Shown here: positions 1 through 7,400 of the stretch, one piece after another
Numbering within the stretch: position 1 is the stretch's first letter
Layout of the letters: each line of letters starts with the position of its first letter
Virus record (IMG/VR): IMGVR_UViG_3300044701_003175
Location: 1 to 64,000 of that record
Source: a virus
DNA length: 64,000 bases
Reading direction: 5' to 3' (one strand)
Position numbers and translations under genes: made by a program
Notes under the pieces: model-generated
What the model was told of the DNA's origin: nothing
Database searches by the model: none
Seen by the model: the letters and a program-made list of their open reading frames with translations, nothing else

Positions 1-2
1 TA

Positions 3-860
3 TGCGTGTCATACAAAGCCCCTGACACTCTAAAGCGCATCACTATGGAGATCGCGATTTGCGAACCAGACACTGAGCTTTCAGCTCTAATGTCTGGCGG
101 TCTACTTCTCCGCAAGAATTTTGGTTCTTATGCATCACCTGACAATAAGTCTATCGGTTGGGCCGCACCTGCCGTTGGCGATGACCCTGCAGGTAACGGA
201 GTTTCAATTGAAGTATGGTCTTTCGCAGTAAAGGATGGCAAGCGTGACACCACACTTCCATACTTCTACTGGGTATTCCCATATTGCAAGCTTCGTCAGT
301 CAGGCGACCGTGTTATTGAAAACGGTCTGCTTGCAAACACCTTCGAAGGCTACGGCCTTGGAAACCCTCAGTTTGAGACAGGTCTAGACGGACGCTGGGA
401 GTTCCCAGTGGCTGCAGAGCGCCCATACTCATACTCACGCGCTTCATGGGCCCCAGAGGGTCTAAAGGGCTTCTACCGTTGGTTCGACTTGTCAACCAAG
501 ACTGTAACTAACAAGGCTCTTACTTCAAACACTGCAACCCTTACAACTGGTTCTGCACACGGGTTTGAAGTTGGTCAGTCAGTATCAATTAGCGGTGTAG
601 ATGCTACCTTCAACGGTACTCACACTATTACCGCTGTTCCAACTGCTACAACCTTCCGCTTTGCTAAGACTGCATCAGATGTTGCATCTGAAGCAGTAAG
701 CCCAGCTGGTTCTGCAGTTCGTAACCGCGGGTACCTCGCAGTCACTGACTTCGACAACCAAGGTTCAGAGACTGGATTTAACGTTCCAGGTTCTGACACC
801 TACAACCCAGATCTACCAATCGACTTCATCATTGCGTCGACTGAGGATCCAACCGCCTAG
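3..860 (+). CDS. Major tail (tail tube) protein, 5' end cut by window
   Basis: The open frame runs in from the left edge. A GTG at position 6 could be the start, but no ribosome binding site can be judged, so I treat the gene as 5'-partial. The first ~160 residues resemble actinophage major tail proteins (aromatic-rich beta strands and a C-terminal segment ending in DFIIASTEDP). Residues ~165-240 form an added beta domain with the signature H-G-F-x-V-G-x-x-V-x-x-S-G-V ... F-N-G-x-x-x-I, the same FCCH-like repeat seen in later tail genes; such domains decorate the outside of tail tubes. It is followed by a strong hairpin terminator, consistent with a highly expressed structural gene. Unusually it precedes rather than follows the head-tail adaptor genes. 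The tail tube assignment is from family resemblance and is fairly likely; a capsid decoration protein is the main alternative. Confidence 0.6.
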   Translation, partial: CVSYKAPDTLKRITMEIAICEPDTELSALMSGGLLLRKNFGSYASPDNKSIGWAAPAVGDDPAGNGVSIEVWSFAVKDGKRDTTLPYFYWVFPYCKLRQSGDRVIENGLLANTFEGYGLGNPQFETGLDGRWEFPVAAERPYSYSRASWAPEGLKGFYRWFDLSTKTVTNKALTSNTATLTTGSAHGFEVGQSVSISGVDATFNGTHTITAVPTATTFRFAKTASDVASEAVSPAGSAVRNRGYLAVTDFDNQGSETGFNVPGSDTYNPDLPIDFIIASTEDPTA

Positions 861-875
861 TAGTAGTAAGAAAAA

Positions 876-927
876 GGGGCGGGCAGATGCCGTTTGTGTT
901 TAGCACTCGGTTCCCTGCCCGCCCTTA
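876..927 (+). terminator. Hairpin terminator after the tail tube gene
   Basis: GGGCGGGCAG (877-886) pairs perfectly with CTGCCCGCCC (915-924), a 10-bp GC-rich stem with a 28-base loop, 17 bases after the stop of the preceding gene. The downstream T tract is short (TTATT), so it may be partly leaky and attenuate rather than end transcription into the adaptor gene. Confidence 0.7.
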
Positions 928-952
928 TTCACATCTGTAAGAAAGGGACGAA

Positions 953-2092
953 ATGAGCAACCTCTGGGTCGATACAGAAGAGTTAGGTATCTATGCCGAA
1001 TCTGACTACGCCTACGAAGCTGTCAAAACCGCTTCTTACATGCTTTGGGCAATGTCAGGCCGTAAATTTTCAGGAACAACTACAGTAACGGAACGTTATG
1101 TCTCGGTTTATGACCCGTATCTTCGTGCTGGCGCTTCTCGCTTGTCTTATTCTCCTACCCTTATTAATGGTCAGGTAGAAAACCTCCCTCAGGGTGGATT
1201 TGGAAGTAGCTCTCATCATGACTTTTTGGGAGATGGAACTTCTTCTTATCAAAGAGTTCGTCTTCGTGGACGTAAGGTAGTTCGAGTACACGCTCTCCGC
1301 ACAGGTGATGGTGACATTGTTGACCCAAATACTTATTATTTAGCTGACCACTCAACTATCTATGGAACTCCTAACGCTCTATGGACTCCTTCAAACGTAG
1401 AAGTTACATATACATATGGTTCTCCGCCTCCAGTTGCAGGTAAAGCAGCTGCTCGCATTCTTGCTACAGAGCTTGTAAAGATGTATGAAGGTGACGACAC
1501 CTGTGCCCTGCCTCAACGTGTGACTTCTGTATCTCGCCAAGGTGTTACTTACACAGTTTTAGATTCACAGGATTTTATTGATGACCTTCGTACTGGTGTC
1601 TACGCTGTTGACCTTTTCTTAAAGACTGCAAACCCAGACAAAGCCCGTGCTCGTTCCCGTGTGTTCTCCCCCGATACTCCTCGTGCTCGTCGTATTATTG
1701 GTCAGGCACCTGCTTTCGAGCTATCTGCCTTTGACTTGTACTTTAACCAAGAGGGCGGAACAAACATTTACTATCTCGATGAGTTCGGCGGCGACTTCCT
1801 AACTGCAGACAATGCTTGGACTGTGTCGGCAACTGTTTCTAATTACACAAACACCTCAAGCACTACTTTTGAGAATGCCGCGGTTCTAGACAGAACTGAA
1901 GGAACAATCCGACTAAGCCTTAACTACACAGACATTCTTCCAATCCTTGGTACTCGTGACCCAGGAACATTAGACCTCTATGCAACAAGACCAAGCCTTG
2001 GGAACCCAGAAGTTGATGAAGTAATAAATCTTTTGACAAGTAATGTTATTTATCAACTAGGAAACCCTGTAACCCCAATAGTTCTACCTTAG
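953..2092 (+). CDS. Head-tail adaptor (connector) protein
   Basis: This 379-aa protein resembles actinophage head-tail adaptors (gp6/gp15-like), which form the ring joining portal and tail. The N-terminal helical part (residues 1-60, YAYEAVKTASYMLWAMSGRKF) and the central segment around CALPQRVTSVSRQGVTYT (~184-201) are the recognisable parts. The C-terminal ~130 residues, after the RSRVFSPDTPRARRI stretch, are an extra beta-rich extension that I do not recognise. The ATG follows AAAGGGA at a normal distance. It begins a tightly packed run (next gene 16 bases downstream) of head-tail joining proteins. The assignment rests on position and motif resemblance. Confidence 0.6.
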   Translation: MSNLWVDTEELGIYAESDYAYEAVKTASYMLWAMSGRKFSGTTTVTERYVSVYDPYLRAGASRLSYSPTLINGQVENLPQGGFGSSSHHDFLGDGTSSYQRVRLRGRKVVRVHALRTGDGDIVDPNTYYLADHSTIYGTPNALWTPSNVEVTYTYGSPPPVAGKAAARILATELVKMYEGDDTCALPQRVTSVSRQGVTYTVLDSQDFIDDLRTGVYAVDLFLKTANPDKARARSRVFSPDTPRARRIIGQAPAFELSAFDLYFNQEGGTNIYYLDEFGGDFLTADNAWTVSATVSNYTNTSSTTFENAAVLDRTEGTIRLSLNYTDILPILGTRDPGTLDLYATRPSLGNPEVDEVINLLTSNVIYQLGNPVTPIVLP

Positions 2093-2107
2093 AGACGGAG
2101 ATAGACA

Positions 2108-2614
2108 ATGGCACTTCCAAACGTGACTGGTGTGTCAAATGACGCTAAGAATCTGGCTAATTTGATGCAAGATGTTTTAAATAGAGTTATTAATGTTTAC
2201 CAGTCTTATGACATGCCACTTCCAGCGCGACGTTACTGGAATATTGCTACTCCAGTAGTCGACTGCGAACAACTTGTTGTGTCTATGATTCAAATGTATG
2301 TAGGAACTCCAGGTGATGAGGCCACAGAGCCACGCCGATGCACAGACCCTCGTTCTGTGACTCTTAACATCTCGGTCTCCCGCGAGGTCCCAATTGTTCA
2401 ACAAAACGGTCAACCACCTCTAGCTGACGATATTCAAACAGCCGCTGTGGTGGCAGCCTATGACGCATGGATTCTTATGGAAAGCATTAATCAGTTTGAT
2501 TCTTGGGCTACTAATGGACCATTTGGTATGGGAGTTATTGCAACTGTCGACTCCGCACCTCCTGAGGGTGGATTTCAGACAACTCGTATGACAATCACAA
2601 TGGTGGTTCCATAA
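2108..2614 (+). CDS. Putative tail terminator / tail completion protein
   Basis: This 168-aa protein lies between the adaptor and the gp10-like gene, where tail terminators are found. It has an N-terminal helix (LANLMQDVLNRVINVYQSY), a middle part with charge-rich beta strands around RSVTLNISVSREVPIV, a central helix (QTAAVVAAYDAWILMESI) and a C-terminal beta segment (TTRMTITMVVP), which suggests the alpha/beta fold of tail terminator rings. No catalytic motif is visible. Its stop codon shares one base with the ATG of the next gene (TAATG), implying translational coupling. The function is inferred from gene order. Confidence 0.5.
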   Translation: MALPNVTGVSNDAKNLANLMQDVLNRVINVYQSYDMPLPARRYWNIATPVVDCEQLVVSMIQMYVGTPGDEATEPRRCTDPRSVTLNISVSREVPIVQQNGQPPLADDIQTAAVVAAYDAWILMESINQFDSWATNGPFGMGVIATVDSAPPEGGFQTTRMTITMVVP

Positions 2615-3006
2615 TGGCAGCTCGAGTTAGATTTATTGAATACAAGCCAGGAATGGAACAACTACTTCGTAGTCCACAAGGTGCTGTAGGAAAAGATTTA
2701 AGAAAACGTGGTCTTAGGGTACAAGCAGGAGCTAAGGCTCAGGTTGGTGTAAAAACTGGAGCACTTAGAGCGTCTATCCACATGAGACATATGAATGACA
2801 CCAGAGGTCAGTACGTAAGAATTGGCTCAAACCTTAGCTATGCAAAAGCTCATCATGAGGGTGCATCTCCGCACATTATTAAGCCAAATAGAAAACAAGT
2901 TCTAAGATTTGCTACAAAAGGTCAAATTATTTTTGCCCATGTAGTGAAGCATCCAGGTACAAAACCTAACCGTTATCTAACAGATAACCTCAGGTTAGCT
3001 GGGTAA
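2614..3006 (+). CDS. HK97 gp10-like head-tail joining/tail completion protein
   Basis: This 130-aa basic protein has the hallmarks of the HK97 gp10-like family: an Arg/Lys-rich N-terminal helix (LRKRGLRVQAGAKAQVGVKTGALRASIH), then YVRIGSNLSYAKAHHEGASPHIIKP and a C-terminal VKHPGTKPNRYLTD segment. The family works at the head-tail interface. Its ATG overlaps the preceding stop codon. The family length (110-150 aa) matches. Confidence 0.72.
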   Translation: MAARVRFIEYKPGMEQLLRSPQGAVGKDLRKRGLRVQAGAKAQVGVKTGALRASIHMRHMNDTRGQYVRIGSNLSYAKAHHEGASPHIIKPNRKQVLRFATKGQIIFAHVVKHPGTKPNRYLTDNLRLAG

Positions 3007-3016
3007 AATAGAGGTA

Positions 3017-3036
3017 CCTACTACACCAGTAGTAGG
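3017..3036 (+). other. Short perfect hairpin upstream of the tail chaperone gene
   Basis: CCTACTAC (3017-3024) and GTAGTAGG (3029-3036) form a perfect 8-bp stem with a 4-base ACCA loop, inside the 54-base gap between the gp10-like gene and the tail chaperone. There is no following T tract, so it is not a typical terminator. It could stabilise or process the mRNA end ahead of a gene that is probably expressed at a different level. Confidence 0.45.
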
Positions 3037-3060
3037 AACGACACAAACAAAGGAAATAAG

Positions 3061-3408
3061 ATGACAAACCGATTCAAGGACTTCGGTGGCAGTCTTGCAG
3101 AAAAGACCCCACTTTCGTTCAAGATTCATGATGAAGAGTTTCACTGCCGCCCAGCAATTCAGGGCAAGGTGCTTCTCAACATTGTGGCTAATGCAGATGA
3201 GTCAGATGGTGCAGCGGTAGCAAAAACTATAAATGACTTCTTCGAAACAACCCTAATGCCAGAGAGCTTGGAGCGTTTTAACTCTTTGCTCACTGACCCA
3301 GAAAAAATCGTCACCGTTGATACTCTTGGTGAAATTACTGCATGGCTTGTAGAGGAGTATTCAAGCCGCCCTACGCAGCAGCCAGAGCCTTCATCGAGTG
3401 GGCAGTAG
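3061..3408 (+). CDS. Tail assembly chaperone, upstream (G-like) product
   Basis: This 115-aa acidic protein sits directly before the tape measure gene and partly overlaps a second open frame, the standard arrangement of siphophage tail assembly chaperones. The sequence (FKIHDEEFHCRPAIQGKVLL ... EITAWLVEEYSSRPTQ) matches the usual pattern: an alpha-helical domain, a conserved ..LVEEY..RPT.. stretch and a Ser/Pro-rich end. Chaperones of this type coat the tape measure protein during tail assembly and are absent from the virion. The ATG is preceded by AGGAAATA. Confidence 0.75.
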   Translation: MTNRFKDFGGSLAEKTPLSFKIHDEEFHCRPAIQGKVLLNIVANADESDGAAVAKTINDFFETTLMPESLERFNSLLTDPEKIVTVDTLGEITAWLVEEYSSRPTQQPEPSSSGQ

Positions 3409-3776
3409 ATCTCTGGCCTTACGTTAATGGGAAAGCACTTGTGAGCGGGCTGAAACTAGCTGAAATGGACTCGTCAGATATGGTCGACGTCCTTCACTAC
3501 TATTTTGAAGATGACTTAAGTGTTGTCTCTCAAGAAGAAGTAGCAGCAAAGTCAGAGTCTCGTTCAGTGATCTACAGAACGTTGTACGGCACGACTTACA
3601 AGTACAGAGTTGACACTGGAGTCAAATCGACAACAGCGTCTGGCTCGCATTCTTACGATGATCTAGTTCCATTTGATCCATCGAATAGCGTAACAAAACC
3701 ATATGTACCGCCAACTGATTTTGACGCAGATATGTCAAAACCATTTGGCACAGTTCTTGACGCACCGCTCGGCTAA
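3342..3776 (+). CDS. Tail assembly chaperone, downstream (T-like) part, probably made by -1 frameshift
   Basis: This frame is open from 3333 after a stop at 3330 and lies at -1 relative to the upstream chaperone, overlapping it to position 3408. The ATG at 3342 has no ribosome binding site, so the natural product is likely a ~240-aa fusion made by -1 ribosomal frameshifting somewhere in 3333-3408. The shifted frame reads ARAFIEWAVDLWPYV near the junction, then a helical region and a Pro/Asp-rich end. No textbook X-XXY-YYZ heptamer is visible in the overlap; C-CGC-CCT near 3368 is only a weak candidate. The frameshift is inferred from gene order and frame geometry. Confidence 0.65.
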   Translation: MACRGVFKPPYAAARAFIEWAVDLWPYVNGKALVSGLKLAEMDSSDMVDVLHYYFEDDLSVVSQEEVAAKSESRSVIYRTLYGTTYKYRVDTGVKSTTASGSHSYDDLVPFDPSNSVTKPYVPPTDFDADMSKPFGTVLDAPLG

Positions 3777-3799
3777 GCAGATATTGGAGGTGATGGCAC

Positions 3800-6700
3800 A
3801 TGGCAGTTGTAGGTGAAGCACATGTAATTGTTCGTGCTATCACGAACAGAGTAAGGCCTGATATTGAAAAGGCTTTTACAGGTCTTACAAGCATTGGAGA
3901 AAATGCTGGTAGAGATATTGGTGACTCTTTCAATAGAGGCTTAGCCAGCGGTGACAAGAGCAGAGGCGGGCTTTTTAGTGCTAAATTCAGAAAAGAAGCA
4001 GATGAAGCTCGTCTTAAATTAGACAGACTTATCACTACAGGCTACATCCTTGGTCCAGCTCTTACTGGTCTTGTAGGAGCTGTTGGTGCATTAGGTGGTG
4101 GTCTTCTAACTCTTGGTGCTACCGCTACTGCTGTGGCCGCTGGAGGACTAGTTGCTATTGCTGGAACACTAACAGCTATAGGACAAGCGGCTATTACAGC
4201 TAAGTTAGCTTTTTCTGGTGTTTCTGAGGCCTTGTCTGCTGGAATTAAAAACCAAAAGGCTTCCGCAAGCAATGACAAAGCTTTAGCAGCTGCTAAGCGA
4301 AGAGTGGCAGATGCATCTTTAAGGCTAGAACGTCTTCAAACAGAAGCAAAGCCAGAACTTCTTGCACGACTTACTCAAAATCAAGTTGACGCTGAAGAAA
4401 ATCTTGCAGATGCAAAAATTTCTGCATCTCGTTCTGAGCGTTCTTATAGAGATGCTCAAGAAAACACAAAGCGTACGGTTGAGCGACTAACTAAAGCTCG
4501 CGAAGATGCTATTGAGACACTTCAACAACTTCGTTTTGAGGTTGAGGGTGGTGCTATCTCTGAAAAGAAGGCACGCCTTGAGTTTATTAAAGCTCGTGAA
4601 GCTCTTCAACGTGTTCAAGACCTACCTCCAAACTCTCGTGCACGTCAAGAAGCAGAGCTTGCATTCGCCGAGGCTGATCTAAATCTTCGCAAGGCTATTG
4701 ACCGTAACTCAGACCTTAAAAAGGCAGAAACAGATCAAGCTAAAACTGTTACAGCAAATAGACAAACTGCTATTCAAGACACTAATGAGTATAGAGATGC
4801 GCTAGAGGCTCAAAATGATGCAGCTATTGACCTTGCAAAATCTCAGAAGGCGGTTACAGATGCTCAGAAAGCAGTTACAGATGCAACCAACGAAGCTACA
4901 GATGATCCTAAAGTAAGTAAAGCTGTACGAGACATAAATCGTCAAATTGCCGATGCAATTCGTGATGTCGCCGATGCTGAAAAAGATAGAGACGATGCTG
5001 CAAAGGGTCCTGGAGCAGACGCCTATGCTGATGCTCTTTCTAATCTATCTCCAGCTGCTCAGGAGTTTGTAAAATATTTAGTAAGCATTCAGGGTGAGTT
5101 TAAAAAGCTAAAAGCAGCAGCTGGTGAAGAGCTTTTCCCTAAGCTTGAGACAGCAATTGACAATCTTGTAAAAAATCTTTTCCCAACTCTTATCCCGCTC
5201 CTTCGTGACACTGGCGGTGTTCTGGGCGATATTGCTATTGATTTCTCGAACGCAGTCACCGAGGGTAAAAACCTAGACAATCTAAAAACTGTATGGAAAA
5301 ACAATGACGAACTACTTAGAAGACTCGGTAAGGGTGCCTCTGGGTTCTACGGAGGACTTCTTGCCCTTTTAGCTGCCGCCGAGCCTTTGATTGACAAGTT
5401 TGGTTTGTGGATTCAACGTCTAGGCGAGACCTTCGATAAGACAATGAAGGCTAAACAAGCAACTGGCGAACTAACAGAATTTTTTGAAAACATCAACCGA
5501 ATTGCTAGCGGATTGGGTGGAGCATTTAAAGAAGGCTTTGGCGCTATTGGTGACATTATTGCCAATGTTATTGCTCCTGGTGGCGCTGCAGATATTTTTG
5601 TTAAGTACTTTGATGACACCTTCAGCAAGTGGAGAGAGTTCACCTCTGGTGGAGCAAATAATGATGGTCTCACTACCTTCTTAAACAACCTAACAACCAA
5701 CTTCACAAAAGTTCTTGACCTTATTGGGAACATTATTGGCGAAGCCGTAAAGATTGGTGCCACTCCACAATTTGGTGAATTTGTAGATAAGCTAAATGAA
5801 GCAGTAGATATTTTTGGAGAAGTTGGTGTAGGACTATCTGACACACTCCCTGCTTTGGGTGACTTAGTTATTGAGTTTGCAAAATTTACTAAAGCATTAA
5901 CTGAAAGTGGTGCTATAAAGATATTCTTTACCACTCTTACAGGCATCTTTAAAGTAGTTAACTCTATTATTAGTAGCCCGATTGCTCAGGGGTTGCTACT
6001 TGTTGCAGGTGGTGCTTTTGCGATTGTTCGAGCTTTTAGACTTGCGTTTAAAGCCGTTTCCTTCCTAGGTAAAGCTTTGTTTGGCAATATTGCAGCATTT
6101 AGAAAAACTATTAGTAACTTAGACACTTTAAAAATTAGAGCCTTCCGAGCAGCAGTTTCTATGGATAAAACAACCGCAGCTGGAAGACTAAAGAGGGGAA
6201 TGCTGATTGGTCTAGGAAGAGCTGCTGGTATTGCTAGCAGAGGTCTTTCCCTACTAGGAGGACCTATTGGAATCCTTCTCCTCTTGGCTCCACTCATTAT
6301 TGAAAATTGGGACAAGATTGTTGCTTTCTTTAAGGACTTTGGTCCAAAGGTTCTTGGGTTCTTCCAAGAAATGGGAACAAAAATTGGAGAATTCTTTAGC
6401 AATTTAGGAACTAGTATCTCTAACTGGTTTACTAAAGATTTTATCCCCTTCCTTCAAGGACTGCCAAAGAAGTTTATTACCGCAGTGGCTGGCTTCTGGG
6501 GCTGGATAACAGACCTACTAGGTGGGCTGTTCACTAACATTGGTAAATGGTTCACCAATACTTTGGTTCCTTTCCTTCTATCTATACCTAGAACTTATAT
6601 AAAGCTTGTCGCTGGATTCTGGGGTTGGATTTTTGACTTATTAGGAACTCTCTTTACAAATATCGGTAATTGGTTTGCAAACACTCTTGTTCCATTCCTA

Positions 6701-7399
6701 TTAGGGATCCCAAAGAGGTATATCACTTTAATGGCTGGTTTCTGGGGCTGGATACTTGACCTTCTCGGGGGAGCATTTACAGCAATTAGTGATTACTTCA
6801 CAAAAACTGTTGTTCCATTTATCACGGGTCTGCCAAAACGATTTGCTGACGGTGCAAAAAATATTTGGAACTTCTTTACTGGTCTTCTTCAAACTGCCTA
6901 CGACGGTGTTAAAACTAAATTTGATGAGATAGTCGGCTGGGTTAAAGGCTTACCATCTCGAATCGCTACCGCAGCTAAAAACGTTTGGAATGGGTTTAGA
7001 GATGGATTTAAAGACGCACTAAATTGGATTATTAACAAGTGGAATGCTTTTAGAATTGATGCAAGATTCCCGCCTGATTTTATTGTCCCATTCCTAAGAA
7101 ATAAAGGATTTACTTTAGATACACCAAACATTCCTCCTCTTGCTAAGGGTGGAATTATTCCAGCAACTCCTAATGGAACACTGGCTCTTATTGGTGAAGC
7201 TGGTCGTTCAGAGCGTGTAGAGCCATTAGATCCAGATGGACTATCTAGAAGAGACAAAGCTCTAATAAGTTTCTTAAGTGGTGGTGCAAGTACAGGCGTG
7301 ACCATCAACGTTCATCCTTCCGCTGGTATGGATGAGCGTGAGCTTGCAAGTCTCGTATCACGTCAGCTTGCTTATCAAATGAGACGAGGTGTTGCATAA
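3800..7399 (+). CDS. Tape measure protein
   Basis: This 1199-aa protein is the longest plus-strand gene of the tail module and directly follows the chaperones. Residues ~1-80 are the N-terminal head. A hydrophobic Gly/Ala-rich segment (~90-150, LTGLVGAVGALGGGLL) precedes long Ala/Asp/Gln-rich coiled coil (~155-430). Further hydrophobic segments follow (~680-720 and ~800-830). Three 41-residue repeats containing AGFWGW occur at about residues 896-1020. The C-terminus carries GGIIPATPNGTLALIGEAG, a motif common in actinophage tape measures. At roughly 1.5 angstrom per residue, the known rule for this family, the tail would be about 180 nm long. A strong GGAGGTGA precedes the ATG. No lysozyme or peptidase domain is recognisable in it. 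Confidence 0.9.
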   Translation: MAVVGEAHVIVRAITNRVRPDIEKAFTGLTSIGENAGRDIGDSFNRGLASGDKSRGGLFSAKFRKEADEARLKLDRLITTGYILGPALTGLVGAVGALGGGLLTLGATATAVAAGGLVAIAGTLTAIGQAAITAKLAFSGVSEALSAGIKNQKASASNDKALAAAKRRVADASLRLERLQTEAKPELLARLTQNQVDAEENLADAKISASRSERSYRDAQENTKRTVERLTKAREDAIETLQQLRFEVEGGAISEKKARLEFIKAREALQRVQDLPPNSRARQEAELAFAEADLNLRKAIDRNSDLKKAETDQAKTVTANRQTAIQDTNEYRDALEAQNDAAIDLAKSQKAVTDAQKAVTDATNEATDDPKVSKAVRDINRQIADAIRDVADAEKDRDDAAKGPGADAYADALSNLSPAAQEFVKYLVSIQGEFKKLKAAAGEELFPKLETAIDNLVKNLFPTLIPLLRDTGGVLGDIAIDFSNAVTEGKNLDNLKTVWKNNDELLRRLGKGASGFYGGLLALLAAAEPLIDKFGLWIQRLGETFDKTMKAKQATGELTEFFENINRIASGLGGAFKEGFGAIGDIIANVIAPGGAADIFVKYFDDTFSKWREFTSGGANNDGLTTFLNNLTTNFTKVLDLIGNIIGEAVKIGATPQFGEFVDKLNEAVDIFGEVGVGLSDTLPALGDLVIEFAKFTKALTESGAIKIFFTTLTGIFKVVNSIISSPIAQGLLLVAGGAFAIVRAFRLAFKAVSFLGKALFGNIAAFRKTISNLDTLKIRAFRAAVSMDKTTAAGRLKRGMLIGLGRAAGIASRGLSLLGGPIGILLLLAPLIIENWDKIVAFFKDFGPKVLGFFQEMGTKIGEFFSNLGTSISNWFTKDFIPFLQGLPKKFITAVAGFWGWITDLLGGLFTNIGKWFTNTLVPFLLSIPRTYIKLVAGFWGWIFDLLGTLFTNIGNWFANTLVPFLLGIPKRYITLMAGFWGWILDLLGGAFTAISDYFTKTVVPFITGLPKRFADGAKNIWNFFTGLLQTAYDGVKTKFDEIVGWVKGLPSRIATAAKNVWNGFRDGFKDALNWIINKWNAFRIDARFPPDFIVPFLRNKGFTLDTPNIPPLAKGGIIPATPNGTLALIGEAGRSERVEPLDPDGLSRRDKALISFLSGGASTGVTINVHPSAGMDERELASLVSRQLAYQMRRGVA
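6488..6856 (+). repeat. Three 41-residue tandem repeats in the tape measure gene
   Basis: The block AGFWGWI-DLLG--FT-I--WF--T-VPF---P occurs three times with an exact 123-base period; the GGxTTCTGGGG cores begin at 6491, 6614 and 6737. The bases have diverged while the Trp/Phe pattern is kept, so the repeat is old and maintained at the protein level. Tandem units in tape measures can set tail length in fixed steps. Confidence 0.8.
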
Positions 7400-7400
7400 A

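Noticed and set aside
5413-5946. 177-aa minus-strand frame inside the tape measure gene
   Set aside because: Shadow of a strongly supported gene; codon pattern and lack of a ribosome site argue against it.
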